Shown: positions 43,821-51,967, counted from the first letter of the stretch. The stretch: 64,000 nt of DNA from Paenibacillaceae bacterium (GCA_015057705.1 SVDU01000002.1:62001-126000), one strand, 5' to 3'. A program made the numbers and translations. Notes: a model not told the origin generated them from the letters alone.

Positions 43821-44333
43821 TTAAATCACCAGTGTAGGCGGAGTATAGACTCTGGCTGCCAGCTCCGTATCCAGGAGATAAAGTCCCTTTGCATCATTAC
43901 CGAACAAGTCATATCTCTTAATGATCTCATCCGTATTCTTCTCTTCTTCACTCTGTTCCTTTACAAACCAGTCAAGAAACTGCATAGTACGGAAATCCTT
44001 TATTTCATAAGCAGCTCCGTAAATGTCGTGAATGGAAGCTGTTACCTTGATCTCATGTTCATAGGCTTCCATGGCCGGCTGGCGAAAATCGGTGAATTCG
44101 AAGGAAGGGGCCTTAATATCCGAAAGAACAATCTTTTCTCCATTCTGAAGAAGGTAATCCATGAACAGCATTGCATGGTCCCGCTCCTCCTGAGTCTGTA
44201 TTTTAAACCAGTTTGCAAACCCGTTTAAATTCTGATCTGCATAATAGTTTGATATATCCAGATATACATATGCGGAGTAAAGTTCAAAATTAATCTGTTT
44301 GTTTATCTTAGCAACAATCTCTTTGTTAAGCAT
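43821..44333 (-). CDS. ftnA: Ferritin
   Basis: 170 aa, non-haem bacterial ferritin. Four-helix bundle with ferroxidase residues: Glu in NFELYSAYVYL, ExxH in TQEERDHAMLF, Glu in AYEHEIKVTASI, and Gln/Glu in FVKEQSEEEK. It oxidises and stores iron in a 24-mer. ATG 44333 follows AGGAGG; monocistronic with its own terminator. Confidence 0.95.
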   Translation of the reverse strand: MLNKEIVAKINKQINFELYSAYVYLDISNYYADQNLNGFANWFKIQTQEERDHAMLFMDYLLQNGEKIVLSDIKAPSFEFTDFRQPAMEAYEHEIKVTASIHDIYGAAYEIKDFRTMQFLDWFVKEQSEEEKNTDEIIKRYDLFGNDAKGLYLLDTELAARVYTPPTLVI

Positions 44334-44575
44334 AATCTTAATCCTCCTTTATAATATAATAAATAATTACAAAAACAAGGTTGTCCAATATTTCACATTA
44401 AATTAGTTACTATCAAACATTTCAACTTGTTTATTGCTATATTCTAACATCTTTGATGAAATTTTTCAATACGATATACATAAATTATTGACGTGTTTTA
44501 TAGCTAAACATATTAATTACACTTTATCCTATATATGTAAGCAATGCAATCAGGTAGAGATCTCAATTAACCAGA
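44334..44575 (-). promoter_or_regulatory. Ferritin promoter region
   Basis: A very AT-rich region of about 240 bp. A minus-strand TTGGAC-N17-TATTTA lies near 44355-44390, and TTATATTATAA next to the ribosome site resembles half of a PerR/Fur-type box. Nothing else is recognisable, and no ORF is supported. Confidence 0.35.
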
Positions 44576-44579
44576 TAAG

Positions 44580-44615
44580 AAAAAGAACGAAACTATAACA
44601 GTCCCGTTCTTTTTT
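44580..44615 (-). terminator. Terminator of the transaldolase operon
   Basis: AAAAAGAACG...CGTTCTTTTT stem with a 15-nt loop and T-run on the minus strand, immediately after the transaldolase stop; A-run on the other side. Confidence 0.75.
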
Positions 44616-44620
44616 CAAAG

Positions 44621-45274
44621 CTATTCTCCAAATACAGCTTTATAATCAGCAACAAATTTATCGATTCCCTGATCGGTCAGTGGATGGCGGATCATCTGTG
44701 CCAGTACCCCGTAAGGAACCGTAGCAATATCCGCCCCTGCCTTTGCACAGTCAATCACATGAATGGGATTACGGATACTGGCTGCAATAATCTCCGTCTC
44801 AATTCCATGCTGGGTGAAAATCTCCATAATGTCACGGATTAAATCAATGCCCGGCATAGAGATATCATCGAGGCGGCCTAAAAACGGCGATACGTAGGTT
44901 GCTCCTGCGCGGGCAGCCAGCAAAGCCTGTGCAGCTGAAAATACAAGAGTCACATTTGTTTTGATTCCTTCTTCATTTAAAACCTTTACTGCTTTTAAAC
45001 CCTCTGCTGTCATAGGGATTTTCACTACCATGTTGGGGTGAATGGAAGCAATTTCTCTTCCCTCGCTGATCATGTTACTCGCATCCGTTGTGGTTGCTTT
45101 CACTTCACCGCTTATGGGGCCATCTACAATCGAAGCAATCTCTTTAATTACTTCTGAAAAATCTCTTCCTTCTTTGGCAATCAGAGATGGGTTGGTCGTT
45201 ACTCCACAGATAATCCCCATATCATTTGCCTTTTTTACATCTTCCGTATTTGCCGTATCAACAAAAAATCTCAT
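44621..45274 (-). CDS. fsa: Fructose-6-phosphate aldolase/transaldolase-like (FSA/TalC family)
   Basis: 217 aa, the short transaldolase size. Schiff-base lysine in [30 protein letters not shown] and [13 protein letters not shown] are family signatures. Either transaldolase or fructose-6-phosphate aldolase activity is possible. It is third in an operon with the lipoprotein-isomerase fusion and a VOC protein, a pentose/hexose-phosphate context. Confidence 0.9.
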   Translation of the reverse strand: MRFFVDTANTEDVKKANDMGIICGVTTNPSLIAKEGRDFSEVIKEIASIVDGPISGEVKATTTDASNMISEGREIASIHPNMVVKIPMTAEGLKAVKVLNEEGIKTNVTLVFSAAQALLAARAGATYVSPFLGRLDDISMPGIDLIRDIMEIFTQHGIETEIIAASIRNPIHVIDCAKAGADIATVPYGVLAQMIRHPLTDQGIDKFVADYKAVFGE

Positions 45275-45306
45275 GACAGTTCTCCTTTTCGCTCCGATCT
45301 TCTCAT

Positions 45307-45684
45307 CTATTCGTCAATTTTGCAAAATTCAATCTTTTCTCCATTTGGGCCTTTAAAAAGGAAGAAACGATTAGTTCGTGGAGCAAACATCTCATTGGAT
45401 TCAATTCCATTTGTAATTATCTGGTGGCCCTGTGCCAGAATCTCCTCATAGGCTTCGTCCAGATGTTCACAGATCAGGGCAATGTGATCGATACAGCCAG
45501 CCGGCTTTTCCTCCTGACGTCTGGGATAATATTCAATCACACAGGTCTGACACTGAAGCATTCCTCTGACGCCATGGTCAACCAGTCGGATAAATCCCAG
45601 ATTTTCATAAAAGGAAACGGTTAATTCCGGATCATCGGTGGGAATTGCCACATGGGCAATTCCTGACGGTATATTCTTTATCAT
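45307..45684 (-). CDS. VOC-superfamily (glyoxalase-like) protein
   Basis: 125 aa from ATG 45684 (AGGAG at 7 nt; the preceding GTG is too close). Single VOC unit: [23 protein letters not shown], then [18 protein letters not shown] and [17 protein letters not shown], with His and Glu metal ligands. It may be an isomerase, lyase or dioxygenase; the substrate is unknown. Lies between the isomerase fusion and transaldolase genes. Confidence 0.85.
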   Translation of the reverse strand: MIKNIPSGIAHVAIPTDDPELTVSFYENLGFIRLVDHGVRGMLQCQTCVIEYYPRRQEEKPAGCIDHIALICEHLDEAYEEILAQGHQIITNGIESNEMFAPRTNRFFLFKGPNGEKIEFCKIDE

Positions 45685-45694
45685 CACTCAGCTC

Positions 45695-46435
45695 CTAAGC
45701 AAGCAGACTTTTTACATATTCAAGTATTGATGCATCCTTGCAGTTTGCAAAAAACAGTTCTTTGAACTTCTCACCGCTCAGTGCACCCTTTACCAGATCC
45801 TGGTCCAGTCCTTTTAAGCAGGTAATAAGATCCTTTAAATTGTTTTCTCTTACTCCGTCTAAAATCTTTTTATTGCGCTGTTCCGGAACTGCCCGCTCTC
45901 TTGGATAGCCCTGTCCGCTCTCTTCAGAGAACAGTTTTTCAAAAGCGTATTCCAGATTCAGCTCTGCCCCCCAGCCAAAGCCCTTTGCAAATGGCATGGC
46001 AATGGCATTTCCATCATTGATCTGGGCAAACATGTAGCCGTCACTTGGATCCGTTACCAGACCGCAGATCACTCCCGGGAAACTGTTTAATGCCAGCATG
46101 GCTCCCTGTCCGGTTCCGCAGCCGGTCACTACGTAATCCGCTGCTTTGGAATTTAACAGGATTAGTTCATCTTCCGGATTCTGAAGGGATTTCTGCATCG
46201 CCTCTTTAATCTGAATAAAGAAAACATTGGTTAAATCTGGTGCGGAAACCCCGATTTTAACTGGTTTCTGCTTTTCTTCTGTTCCTTTTGCTTCCGTCCC
46301 TTTTGCTTGTGATGTTACAGCTGCAGTTGTCTGTGACTCACTCTGAGTCTGGGCTGTATTGTCTGTAGTCGAACTGCAGGCAGTCAAAGAGATTGCCATC
46401 ATAGCTGATAATACAATTCCAATTACTTTTTTCAT
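45695..46435 (-). CDS. In-frame fusion: sugar-binding lipoprotein N-terminus + RpiB/LacA-type isomerase C-terminus
   Basis: 246 aa from ATG 46435 (GAGAGGTGG upstream). Residues 1-20 are a lipoprotein signal with SLTAC; to about 95 the sequence is that of an RbsB-like ABC binding protein (KPVKIGVSAPDLTNVFFIQI, EDELILLNSKA). From about 97 it becomes the C-terminal two thirds of a RpiB/LacA/LacB family sugar-phosphate isomerase (ADYVVTGCGTGQGAM, DPSDGYMFAQINDGNAIAMP, FAKGFGWGAELNLEYAFEKLF). The N-terminal Rossmann part is missing. The most economical reading is a deletion that fused two operon genes; a cytosolic isomerase carrying a lipoprotein signal would not work normally. Confidence 0.8.
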   Translation of the reverse strand: MKKVIGIVLSAMMAISLTACSSTTDNTAQTQSESQTTAAVTSQAKGTEAKGTEEKQKPVKIGVSAPDLTNVFFIQIKEAMQKSLQNPEDELILLNSKAADYVVTGCGTGQGAMLALNSFPGVICGLVTDPSDGYMFAQINDGNAIAMPFAKGFGWGAELNLEYAFEKLFSEESGQGYPRERAVPEQRNKKILDGVRENNLKDLITCLKGLDQDLVKGALSGEKFKELFFANCKDASILEYVKSLLA

Positions 46436-46543
46436 AATAATCCACCTCTCAACACGTTTAGTCGTTAAATTCCATACATTTTTTGTTACATTTGCTGATA
46501 ACATTGTATGATATCATTCTTTTAAGCTTCCCGGGCTCGCTTT

Positions 46544-46565
46544 TATTGTATGCTGTCATACAATA
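46544..46565. promoter_or_regulatory. GntR/FadR-type operator upstream of the fusion-gene operon
   Basis: TATTGTATG-CTGT-CATACAATA, a perfect 9-bp dyad. It contains TGTCATACAA, ten of eleven bases of the site found in front of the gntR gene at 50243-50253 (FadR consensus TNGTNNNACNA). A further half-site ATTGTATGAT lies at 46504-46513. Confidence 0.6.
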
Positions 46566-46678
46566 TTGTAGATTTATAATACATCTTTACTCGAAATTTG
46601 TCAACATTATTTTTAAAATTATGCAAATCAAACAAAGAGCAGTCATACACCATCATGGAAACTTGTCTTACAATCAAA

Positions 46679-46720
46679 AAAAAGGCCAGGCAGTCAAATA
46701 AACTGACTACCCGGCCTTCG
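46679..46720 (-). terminator. Terminator of secDF
   Basis: AAGGCC-GGGTAGTCA pairs with TGACTGCC-TGGCCTT, loop GTTTATT, followed by TTTTTTT on the minus strand, a few bases after the secDF stop. Confidence 0.8.
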
Positions 46721-46732
46721 CCTAATAACTTA

Positions 46733-48895
46733 TTATTTACCTTTCTTTTTCTCCCACATTGCCCACAGGGTACCTGCCACACAAATTGATGAATAGCAGC
46801 CAGTCAGGATACCAAAGAACATAGGAAGTGAGAATTCCATGATGGACTCAATATGGAAATACACAGAAGCCACCATAAGAATTAATACGCAAATTCCCGT
46901 TGTTGCAGAAGTGTTAATGGATCTTCCCAGTGTCTGAGATGTACTTACGTTAACCAGAGTGTCCACCGGCATCTTGGAATCATGTTTTCTGTTTTCACGA
47001 ATTCTGTCGTAAATTACGATAGTATCGTTAATGGAGTAACCGATGATCGTCAGTACTACCGCAACAAAAGCATCATTTAACGGAATCTGGAACAATACAA
47101 ATGCAAAGAATACCACAAAAACATCATGAACCAGAGCAATCATCGCTGTTATTCCGGCAGAAAGACCGGATATAACTGAGAAACGGATCCAGACATATAC
47201 AACAATAAAGATCAGTGACAGGATAATGGCAGCAGCGGCGTTCTTCAGCGCTTTTGCACCAATATAAGGCTCTACCACAAATGTCTCAGACAGCTTTGCA
47301 TCATTTTTGCCAATGCTACTGTTAATTGTATCAGTGATGGCCTTTTGTTCCTCCGGTGACATACCTGCATTTCCGGCAAGGGTAACAGACAGCCTCTTTA
47401 ATCCGGTCATATTATCTTCTTTAATCTGAACGGTTACGGGACGCTTTGTTTCTTTTTCAATGGCTTCCTGTATTTTACCGGTATCTGCCTGTTCAGAAAC
47501 GGAATAAGACAGAACTGCACCGCCTGTAAACTGGGTATCCAGTTTCACTCCATAGAAGAAGCAGCCCGCGATACCGGACAGGATAACAAATCCTGAGATA
47601 ATCGCAAATATATATTTCTTCTGGTAGAAAGGAATGATTTTTTTATCTTTTCTGATTCGGAACCTTTTTTCATTTCTCCAGAAATCAGACTGAATCAGTG
47701 ACAGTATCAGGTGTTTGGATACGGATACACCAATCAGAAGATTTACCACCATACCAACCAGCAGGGTATAACCAAAGCTTAACATGGTTCCTGATCCAAA
47801 GATCATTAAGATCACTGCTACAATAGCAGTTGTCACATTACCGTCCAGTACCGATGAAAATGCATTCTTATAACCAGAAATGACAGCACCCTTTACCGAT
47901 GATCCCTTCTTCAGTTCATCTGATATACGCTCTGAAATAATAATATTGGTATCCACAGCCATACCAAGTGTCAGAATAATACCTGCAATTCCCGGAAGGG
48001 TCAGGGTATACTGGGGAATCGAAACTGCCAGCATCTGAATTACCATCTGTAAAAGCAGGGTAACGCATGCAACGATACCTGGCATTTTGTAAAACACGAT
48101 CATAAAGAGACAGATCACAAAGAATGCAGCCAGTCCGGCATAGACCATAATTGTTAAAGCATTGCTTCCCAGGGAGGGGCTAATGGTAGAGAAGTTGGTT
48201 GTCTTTAAGGAGAAAGGAAGAGCACCGGCATTAATTTTCTCAGCCAGAGCCTTGGCTTCCTCGTAGTTCTTCATACCAGTGATTACCGCCTGTCCTCCTG
48301 ATATCTGATTCTGCACCGTAGGATTGGAAATCAGATTATTATCCATATAAATTCCGATTCTTTTTCCAATCAGTTTTCCGGTGGCATCTTCAAACAGCTT
48401 TGATCCATTGCTGTTAAAACTGAGAGCTACTACGTATGTCTTGATTCCATTGGATGTATTCGTCTGGGGAGTGGCCTTCTCAACATCTTTACCCTGAATT
48501 AAAACTTTTCCATCGGGGTCCTTAAATGTCAGTTCTGCCATCTCACCTAACTCAGATATTGCATCTTCCGGGTTAAAATCTGTTTCCCCTGATTTCCATG
48601 GGAACTGTACTATGATATAACCAGCCTCTTTATCCACAGTTACTTCACGGTCAGCAATGTTCTGGCTGTCCATACGGCTTTCAATTACTTCCCTTGCCGA
48701 TTCCAGTTCCTGGGGCGTAGGCTTACGGTCTAAATTCTGAGGCTCAAAAATAGCTTCTACGCCTCCGCGTATATCGATACCAAACCGCATATCGAAGATT
48801 CCTTTAACACTATCTCCTGCTCCAAATATAGCAATGCAAACAATGGCTGCAATTGTTAAAAATATCGCAGCAAGCATTTTCTTTCCTGGCTTCAT
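46733..48895 (-). CDS. secDF: Fused protein-export membrane protein SecD/SecF
   Basis: 720 aa. SecD half (1-420): N-terminal helix, large extracytoplasmic P1-type domain starting FDMRFGIDIRGGVEAIF, five further helices including GMAVDTNIIISERISDEL. SecF half (about 425-720): FYGVKLDTQFTGGAVLSYSV, then TIIGYSINDTIVIYDRIRE. Proton-driven assistance to the Sec translocon. It follows a small membrane-protein gene by 21 bp. Confidence 0.96.
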   Translation of the reverse strand: MKPGKKMLAAIFLTIAAIVCIAIFGAGDSVKGIFDMRFGIDIRGGVEAIFEPQNLDRKPTPQELESAREVIESRMDSQNIADREVTVDKEAGYIIVQFPWKSGETDFNPEDAISELGEMAELTFKDPDGKVLIQGKDVEKATPQTNTSNGIKTYVVALSFNSNGSKLFEDATGKLIGKRIGIYMDNNLISNPTVQNQISGGQAVITGMKNYEEAKALAEKINAGALPFSLKTTNFSTISPSLGSNALTIMVYAGLAAFFVICLFMIVFYKMPGIVACVTLLLQMVIQMLAVSIPQYTLTLPGIAGIILTLGMAVDTNIIISERISDELKKGSSVKGAVISGYKNAFSSVLDGNVTTAIVAVILMIFGSGTMLSFGYTLLVGMVVNLLIGVSVSKHLILSLIQSDFWRNEKRFRIRKDKKIIPFYQKKYIFAIISGFVILSGIAGCFFYGVKLDTQFTGGAVLSYSVSEQADTGKIQEAIEKETKRPVTVQIKEDNMTGLKRLSVTLAGNAGMSPEEQKAITDTINSSIGKNDAKLSETFVVEPYIGAKALKNAAAAIILSLIFIVVYVWIRFSVISGLSAGITAMIALVHDVFVVFFAFVLFQIPLNDAFVAVVLTIIGYSINDTIVIYDRIRENRKHDSKMPVDTLVNVSTSQTLGRSINTSATTGICVLILMVASVYFHIESIMEFSLPMFFGILTGCYSSICVAGTLWAMWEKKKGK

Positions 48896-48916
48896 AAGTT
48901 TTCCTCATTTTCTATA

Positions 48917-49360
48917 TTAATTTTCAATCTGCCATAGCCTGCCTGCTGCTTCTTTCTCTCCGTCGGAATTATGAATATAACGTATCACAAACATCCGGCT
49001 TATATATCCCTCCCGCATAAGAACGGTGCGAAGTGACCATAACGCAAACGGTATAAATAAGAAGAATGTTTTTAAACATATATAATCAAGGATTACGCTT
49101 TTTAGATTGGATCGGCTTACAATATTAAGAAATACATCACTTACCGCTTCCTCTTCCAGCACATCCTTCAATTCAATTATTACATCATATCTTTTATGGT
49201 GCAGATTATCGCCAGAAAAACTGCTTACGGAAAAAAAGCCAGGATGTCCCAGGCTCTTGACCACATCAACCGTATTCAGTTGTGTCATTAATACTGCCGT
49301 GCAAAAAAAACATGCCAGTATCAGACGATGTATCCCAGACTTTTTCCTCCTGGTTTCCAA
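48917..49360 (-). CDS. Hypothetical membrane protein upstream of secDF
   Basis: 147 aa, no recognised family. A basic N-terminus and hydrophobic stretch (about 12-28, LILACFFCTAVLMTQL) suggest a signal anchor. A hydrophilic region of about 65 residues follows, then a second helix (about 96-115, LKTFFLFIPFALWSL). It lies in the same unit as secDF, 21 bp apart, so an envelope role is plausible. Its promoter closely copies that of the downstream-facing gntR gene. Confidence 0.6.
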   Translation of the reverse strand: METRRKKSGIHRLILACFFCTAVLMTQLNTVDVVKSLGHPGFFSVSSFSGDNLHHKRYDVIIELKDVLEEEAVSDVFLNIVSRSNLKSVILDYICLKTFFLFIPFALWSLRTVLMREGYISRMFVIRYIHNSDGEKEAAGRLWQIEN

Positions 49361-49420
49361 TGTAGATCCTCCCGCTGCAGGTGTTTTTCCATCTCCCGCA
49401 TACTTCTTTATACATGTTGC

Positions 49421-49448
49421 ATTGTATCACATATTGATGAAAATGCAA
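49421..49448 (-). promoter_or_regulatory. Promoter of the membrane protein-secDF unit
   Basis: Minus-strand TTGCAT (49448-49443), 16 bp, TACAAT (49426-49421), inside a dyad GTTGCATT/AATGCAAC (49416-49449). About 25 of 28 bases match the gntR promoter at 50256-50283. Confidence 0.6.
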
Positions 49449-49458
49449 CGTTAATATA

Positions 49459-49496
49459 CTGACAAAATTCCACAATTCTGGCAGGAATTTTGTCAG
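49459..49496 (-). terminator. Terminator of gntR
   Basis: CTGACAAAATTCC/GGAATTTTGTCAG, a perfect 13-bp stem right after the gntR stop codon; the following tract is A/T-rich rather than a pure T-run. Confidence 0.65.
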
Positions 49497-49501
49497 TTCT
49501 A

Positions 49502-50197
49502 TTACCGTTTTATAATTACATTCATATCAGTGTTAATCAATGAAATATGGCGTTTGGCATAAAGTTCTGCAACCTCTTCATCCCGTGCCTTTAACGCTTC
49601 CACAATGTTATGGTGTGCACGGATCGCGTTCTGGGCATTCTGAGGAACCTGAAACGTTCTCAACCGGAAATCACGAATGCACTCATCAATTTTTTTACTC
49701 ATAAAAATGAGCATCTTGTTTTTACTGGCCTCCACAATCTGCCGGTGCAGCCGTTCATCATACTTTGCCATACCCGCAAAATCATTCTCTTCCACAGCCC
49801 GGATAAACCGGAAATGGGTTCGTTCAATCTGCTCCAGCTCCCCATCCGTCGCCCGTTTGGCGATAATTCTCGCACACAGGGGTTCCACCGCACTTCTTAC
49901 CTCAATGTAATCCTTTAATTCAACTTCATTTTTAAGAAACCACTCAGCCAGTTCTTCCTGACCCAATTCCTTTTTGCTGACCAGAAATGCTCCCCGACCA
50001 GGCTTAATCTCTACCAGCCCCCTGGCCTCCAGAATGCGGAATGCTTCTCTGACTGTTCCTCTGCCAACGGTCAGTTTCTCACACCACTCCTTTTCTGTAG
50101 GCAATTTCTGCCCAACCAAAATTCCATCTGCTGCAATATAATCCTTCATGCTGTTTACTACCTGCTGTACAATGGGAATTCTGGAAAGTTCCTCCAT
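49502..50197 (-). CDS. GntR-family regulator, FadR/FCD subfamily
   Basis: 231 aa. Winged helix (1-75) with VGQKLPTEKEWCEKLTVGRGTVREAFRILEARGLVEIKPGRGAFL. C-terminal all-helical FCD domain with metal-ligand pattern Asp/His (YDERLHRQIVEASKN, AHHNIVEALKARD). Binds sugar acids or phosphosugars in the family. A FadR-type site overlaps its own promoter, and a similar site lies upstream of the fusion-gene operon at 46544, so it probably controls both. Confidence 0.92.
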   Translation of the reverse strand: MEELSRIPIVQQVVNSMKDYIAADGILVGQKLPTEKEWCEKLTVGRGTVREAFRILEARGLVEIKPGRGAFLVSKKELGQEELAEWFLKNEVELKDYIEVRSAVEPLCARIIAKRATDGELEQIERTHFRFIRAVEENDFAGMAKYDERLHRQIVEASKNKMLIFMSKKIDECIRDFRLRTFQVPQNAQNAIRAHHNIVEALKARDEEVAELYAKRHISLINTDMNVIIKR

Positions 50198-50242
50198 CTA
50201 ATTCACTCCTTTAATTGATGTTTTTAGTCTAAATCTTTCATG

Positions 50243-50283
50243 TTGTCATACAATCATTGTATCACATCTGATGAAAACTGCAA
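50243..50283 (-). promoter_or_regulatory. gntR promoter with overlapping operator
   Basis: Minus-strand TTGCAG (50283-50278), 16 bp, TACAAT (50261-50256). The -10 lies in the palindrome ATACAAT-C-ATTGTAT (50248-50262), which is joined to TTGTCATACAA (50243-50253), a perfect TNGTNNNACNA site. This suggests negative autoregulation. Confidence 0.65.
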
Positions 50284-50364
50284 ACATAAACGTGTTTTTT
50301 TACATTTCTTGTGCACATGTCGGACAATTGTTGAGATAAATGGTGGAATCAGTATCAATTTTTT

Positions 50365-50898
50365 CTATGGTAATAATTTCCTTAATAATCTCTCCAGCTG
50401 GTCTCTCTCTTCTTTTTCCAGGCTAGACAGCACTTCTTTGTCTCCACCCGTTATAAATTCTTCTGCCGCTTTTGTTCCTTTATCCGAAAGGGTATACTGA
50501 CATAATCCCTCTGGCTGGGTTTTCTTTTTCACATATTCCTTTTTTTCCAGTTTTTCCAGACATTCCTTCAGCTTCTCATTTATGATTCCCGTCTCAGATT
50601 CCAGTTCTGTTGCAGTCTTTCCATCTGCCTGGAACAATGCTCCCATTACCAGTGCTCTCAATTTTTTACTGCTTAATTCTTTCTCCTTGTGACCAAACAG
50701 TCGGTGAAACCCAAATTTATAGTAAAGAAGAATTCTGTTAAAAGACGGTTCATAGTTTTCAGTCTGCTGTTTGCTGGCCTCTTCTTTCCGTTTTAATGAT
50801 TTTGCATAGACCTTACCTTTACTGCAGTGAAGATCATCAACGGAACAGTGACGTTTACAGCAGGGACAATGAAGATTATCTGATTTTTTATCACTCAT
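50365..50898 (-). CDS. Zinc-ribbon-like, winged-helix protein of unknown function
   Basis: 177 aa. A Cys/His cluster at the N-terminus (LHCPCCKRHCSVDDLHC) probably binds zinc. The C-terminal half resembles a MarR-type winged helix (ALVMGALFQADGKTATELESE, EKLKECLEKLEKKEYVKKK, YTLSDKGTKAAEEFI). ATG 50898 follows AGGAGG. It is placed immediately after the truncated group II intron and shares no operon with neighbours. Probably a regulator; target unknown. Confidence 0.65.
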   Translation of the reverse strand: MSDKKSDNLHCPCCKRHCSVDDLHCSKGKVYAKSLKRKEEASKQQTENYEPSFNRILLYYKFGFHRLFGHKEKELSSKKLRALVMGALFQADGKTATELESETGIINEKLKECLEKLEKKEYVKKKTQPEGLCQYTLSDKGTKAAEEFITGGDKEVLSSLEKEERDQLERLLRKLLP

Positions 50899-50926
50899 AA
50901 TTATTTTCCTCCTATGTCATAATAAT

Positions 50927-51191
50927 CGAGTAGGGGAGACCCGAACCTTTCCCCGTTTACTCGCCTAATTTACGCATTAAGGTTACGATTGCCTTTGGGA
51001 CTTTGTTGCTTGTAGCCAACTTATCCGCTTAATACGCCTTATTATCAGGTTTCTGTCCGTCGAGCCACGGTTTCGCTATTGCTTCTTCTCGCCTGCACTT
51101 CACAGCGCAAACCTTGCAAGTCGCTATCAGGTTCGTCGGCAACTACGCCCTTTGGGACTTTCACCCAAGGTTCGGGACATGCCCGTCATAC
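50927..51191 (-). ncRNA. 5' part of a bacterial group IIC intron RNA, without ORF or domains V/VI
   Basis: Minus strand from 51191 begins GTATGACGGGCATGTCCCG, then GGGTGAAAGTCCC, and later ATAAGCGGATAAGTTGG-type and CAACAAAGTCC motifs. These come in the order of domain I of class C introns such as that of Oceanobacillus iheyensis (recognised from memory, not aligned). It ends in a GGGGA...TCCCC/CGAGTA...TACTCG hairpin at about 50927-50963. No reverse transcriptase gene, domain V or domain VI follows, so it is a 3'-truncated, non-mobile remnant. It sits directly after a terminator hairpin, the class C target. Confidence 0.7.
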
Positions 51192-51193
51192 TA

Positions 51194-51223
51194 CAAAAGG
51201 GCATATACCAACGTATATACCCC
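51194..51223 (-). terminator. Terminator hairpin used as intron target
   Basis: Minus-strand GGGTATATAC-GTTG-GTATATGCCC (one U-G pair) followed by TTTTG, downstream of the ABC ATPase relic and 2 bp before the intron 5' end. Confidence 0.65.
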
Positions 51224-51284
51224 TGAATTCATTATATTCCTCCACAGAATCGATGTCAACGTCCCTATGGATAATATTTCTATT

Positions 51285-51687
51285 TTATTTTCTATCTTCT
51301 CCACAATGCATGGGTACCGGCAGATAGGCAATGCTCAACTCCCCTGTAATGGGATTGGTATAAATTTCGCACTCCACATCATAAACCTCTCCGATCAGCT
51401 GCCTGGTCAGTACCTCCTCTGGAGTTCCATGTGAAATCACTTTTCCCTGCTTCATTACATAAAGATAATCACAGTATTCAGCAGCAAGCTCCAGATCATG
51501 CAGTGCAGCAAGGGTACCAACATTCATTTGTTTTACAATAGATAAAATCTGCAGCTGGTAATAATATCCAGATGATTGGTAGGTTCATCCATAACCAGAA
51601 AGGATGGCTGCTGTGCCAGGGCACGTGCCAGTATGACACGCTGTTTTTCGCCTCCGGACAAGGTAAGGTAGCTGCGATTTTCATGCA
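51285..51687 (-). pseudogene. Truncated, frameshifted FecE/BtuD-type ABC ATPase
   Basis: The minus strand from 51687 reads [22 protein letters not shown] (the ABC signature) and [13 protein letters not shown] (Walker B). A one-base deletion near 51560-51566 then shifts the frame. The original frame resumes with [12 protein letters not shown] and LAALHDLELAAEYCDYLYVMKQGK (switch His) to a normal C-terminus. Everything before the signature motif, including Walker A, is gone: the gene abuts an inverted binding-protein fragment at about 51687. The family energises iron-siderophore, haem or cobalamin uptake. Confidence 0.85.
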
Positions 51688-51942
51688 GCAGGTGAGATCA
51701 CACTGGAGCAGCTTGTCTCAACCAATCCTGATGTTCTATTGATATCTCGTTACGCAGGGGGCCCGGAGACAGAAAAATCTGTTGAAGAAATTTATAAGAT
51801 GCCTGCACTTCAGTCACTTTCTGCAGTTTTGAATAAGCAGATATACATTATAGACTTTAGTCAGTTCTGGGGGTATAGTTATCAGATTCTAGACGGAGTG
51901 GAACAGCTTGCATCGGATATGTATCCAGATCTTATCAACTGA
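51688..51942 (+). pseudogene. 3' fragment of a Fe/haem/cobalamin-type ABC solute-binding protein
   Basis: The open frame from 51688 encodes [25 protein letters not shown] and ALQSLSAVLNKQIYIIDFSQFWG to a stop at 51942. This is the final 85 residues of a Peripla_BP_2 (BtuF/FepB-like) receptor. There is no start, signal peptide or N-terminal lobe. It is head-to-head with the ATPase relic, so an inversion-deletion destroyed an iron/cobalamin transporter locus here. Confidence 0.8.
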
Positions 51943-51967
51943 CGCCTGTATGGCAGTCAGTTGATAA
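51932..51967. terminator. Hairpin after the binding-protein fragment
   Basis: TTATCAACTGAC (51932-51943) pairs with GTCAGTTGATAA (51956-51967), with inner GCC/GGC. It overlaps the stop codon of the binding-protein remnant and lies 22 bp from the end of the convergent GH13 gene. No strong T-tract. Confidence 0.55.

Noticed and set aside
50930-51190. Possible cobalamin riboswitch next to the ABC relic
   Set aside because: No B12-box or GCCACUGU-type core; motif order fits group IIC intron domain I instead.
51079-51434. Plus-strand ORFs of 82 and 106 codons
   Set aside because: They are translations of the intron RNA strand's complement; no coding features.
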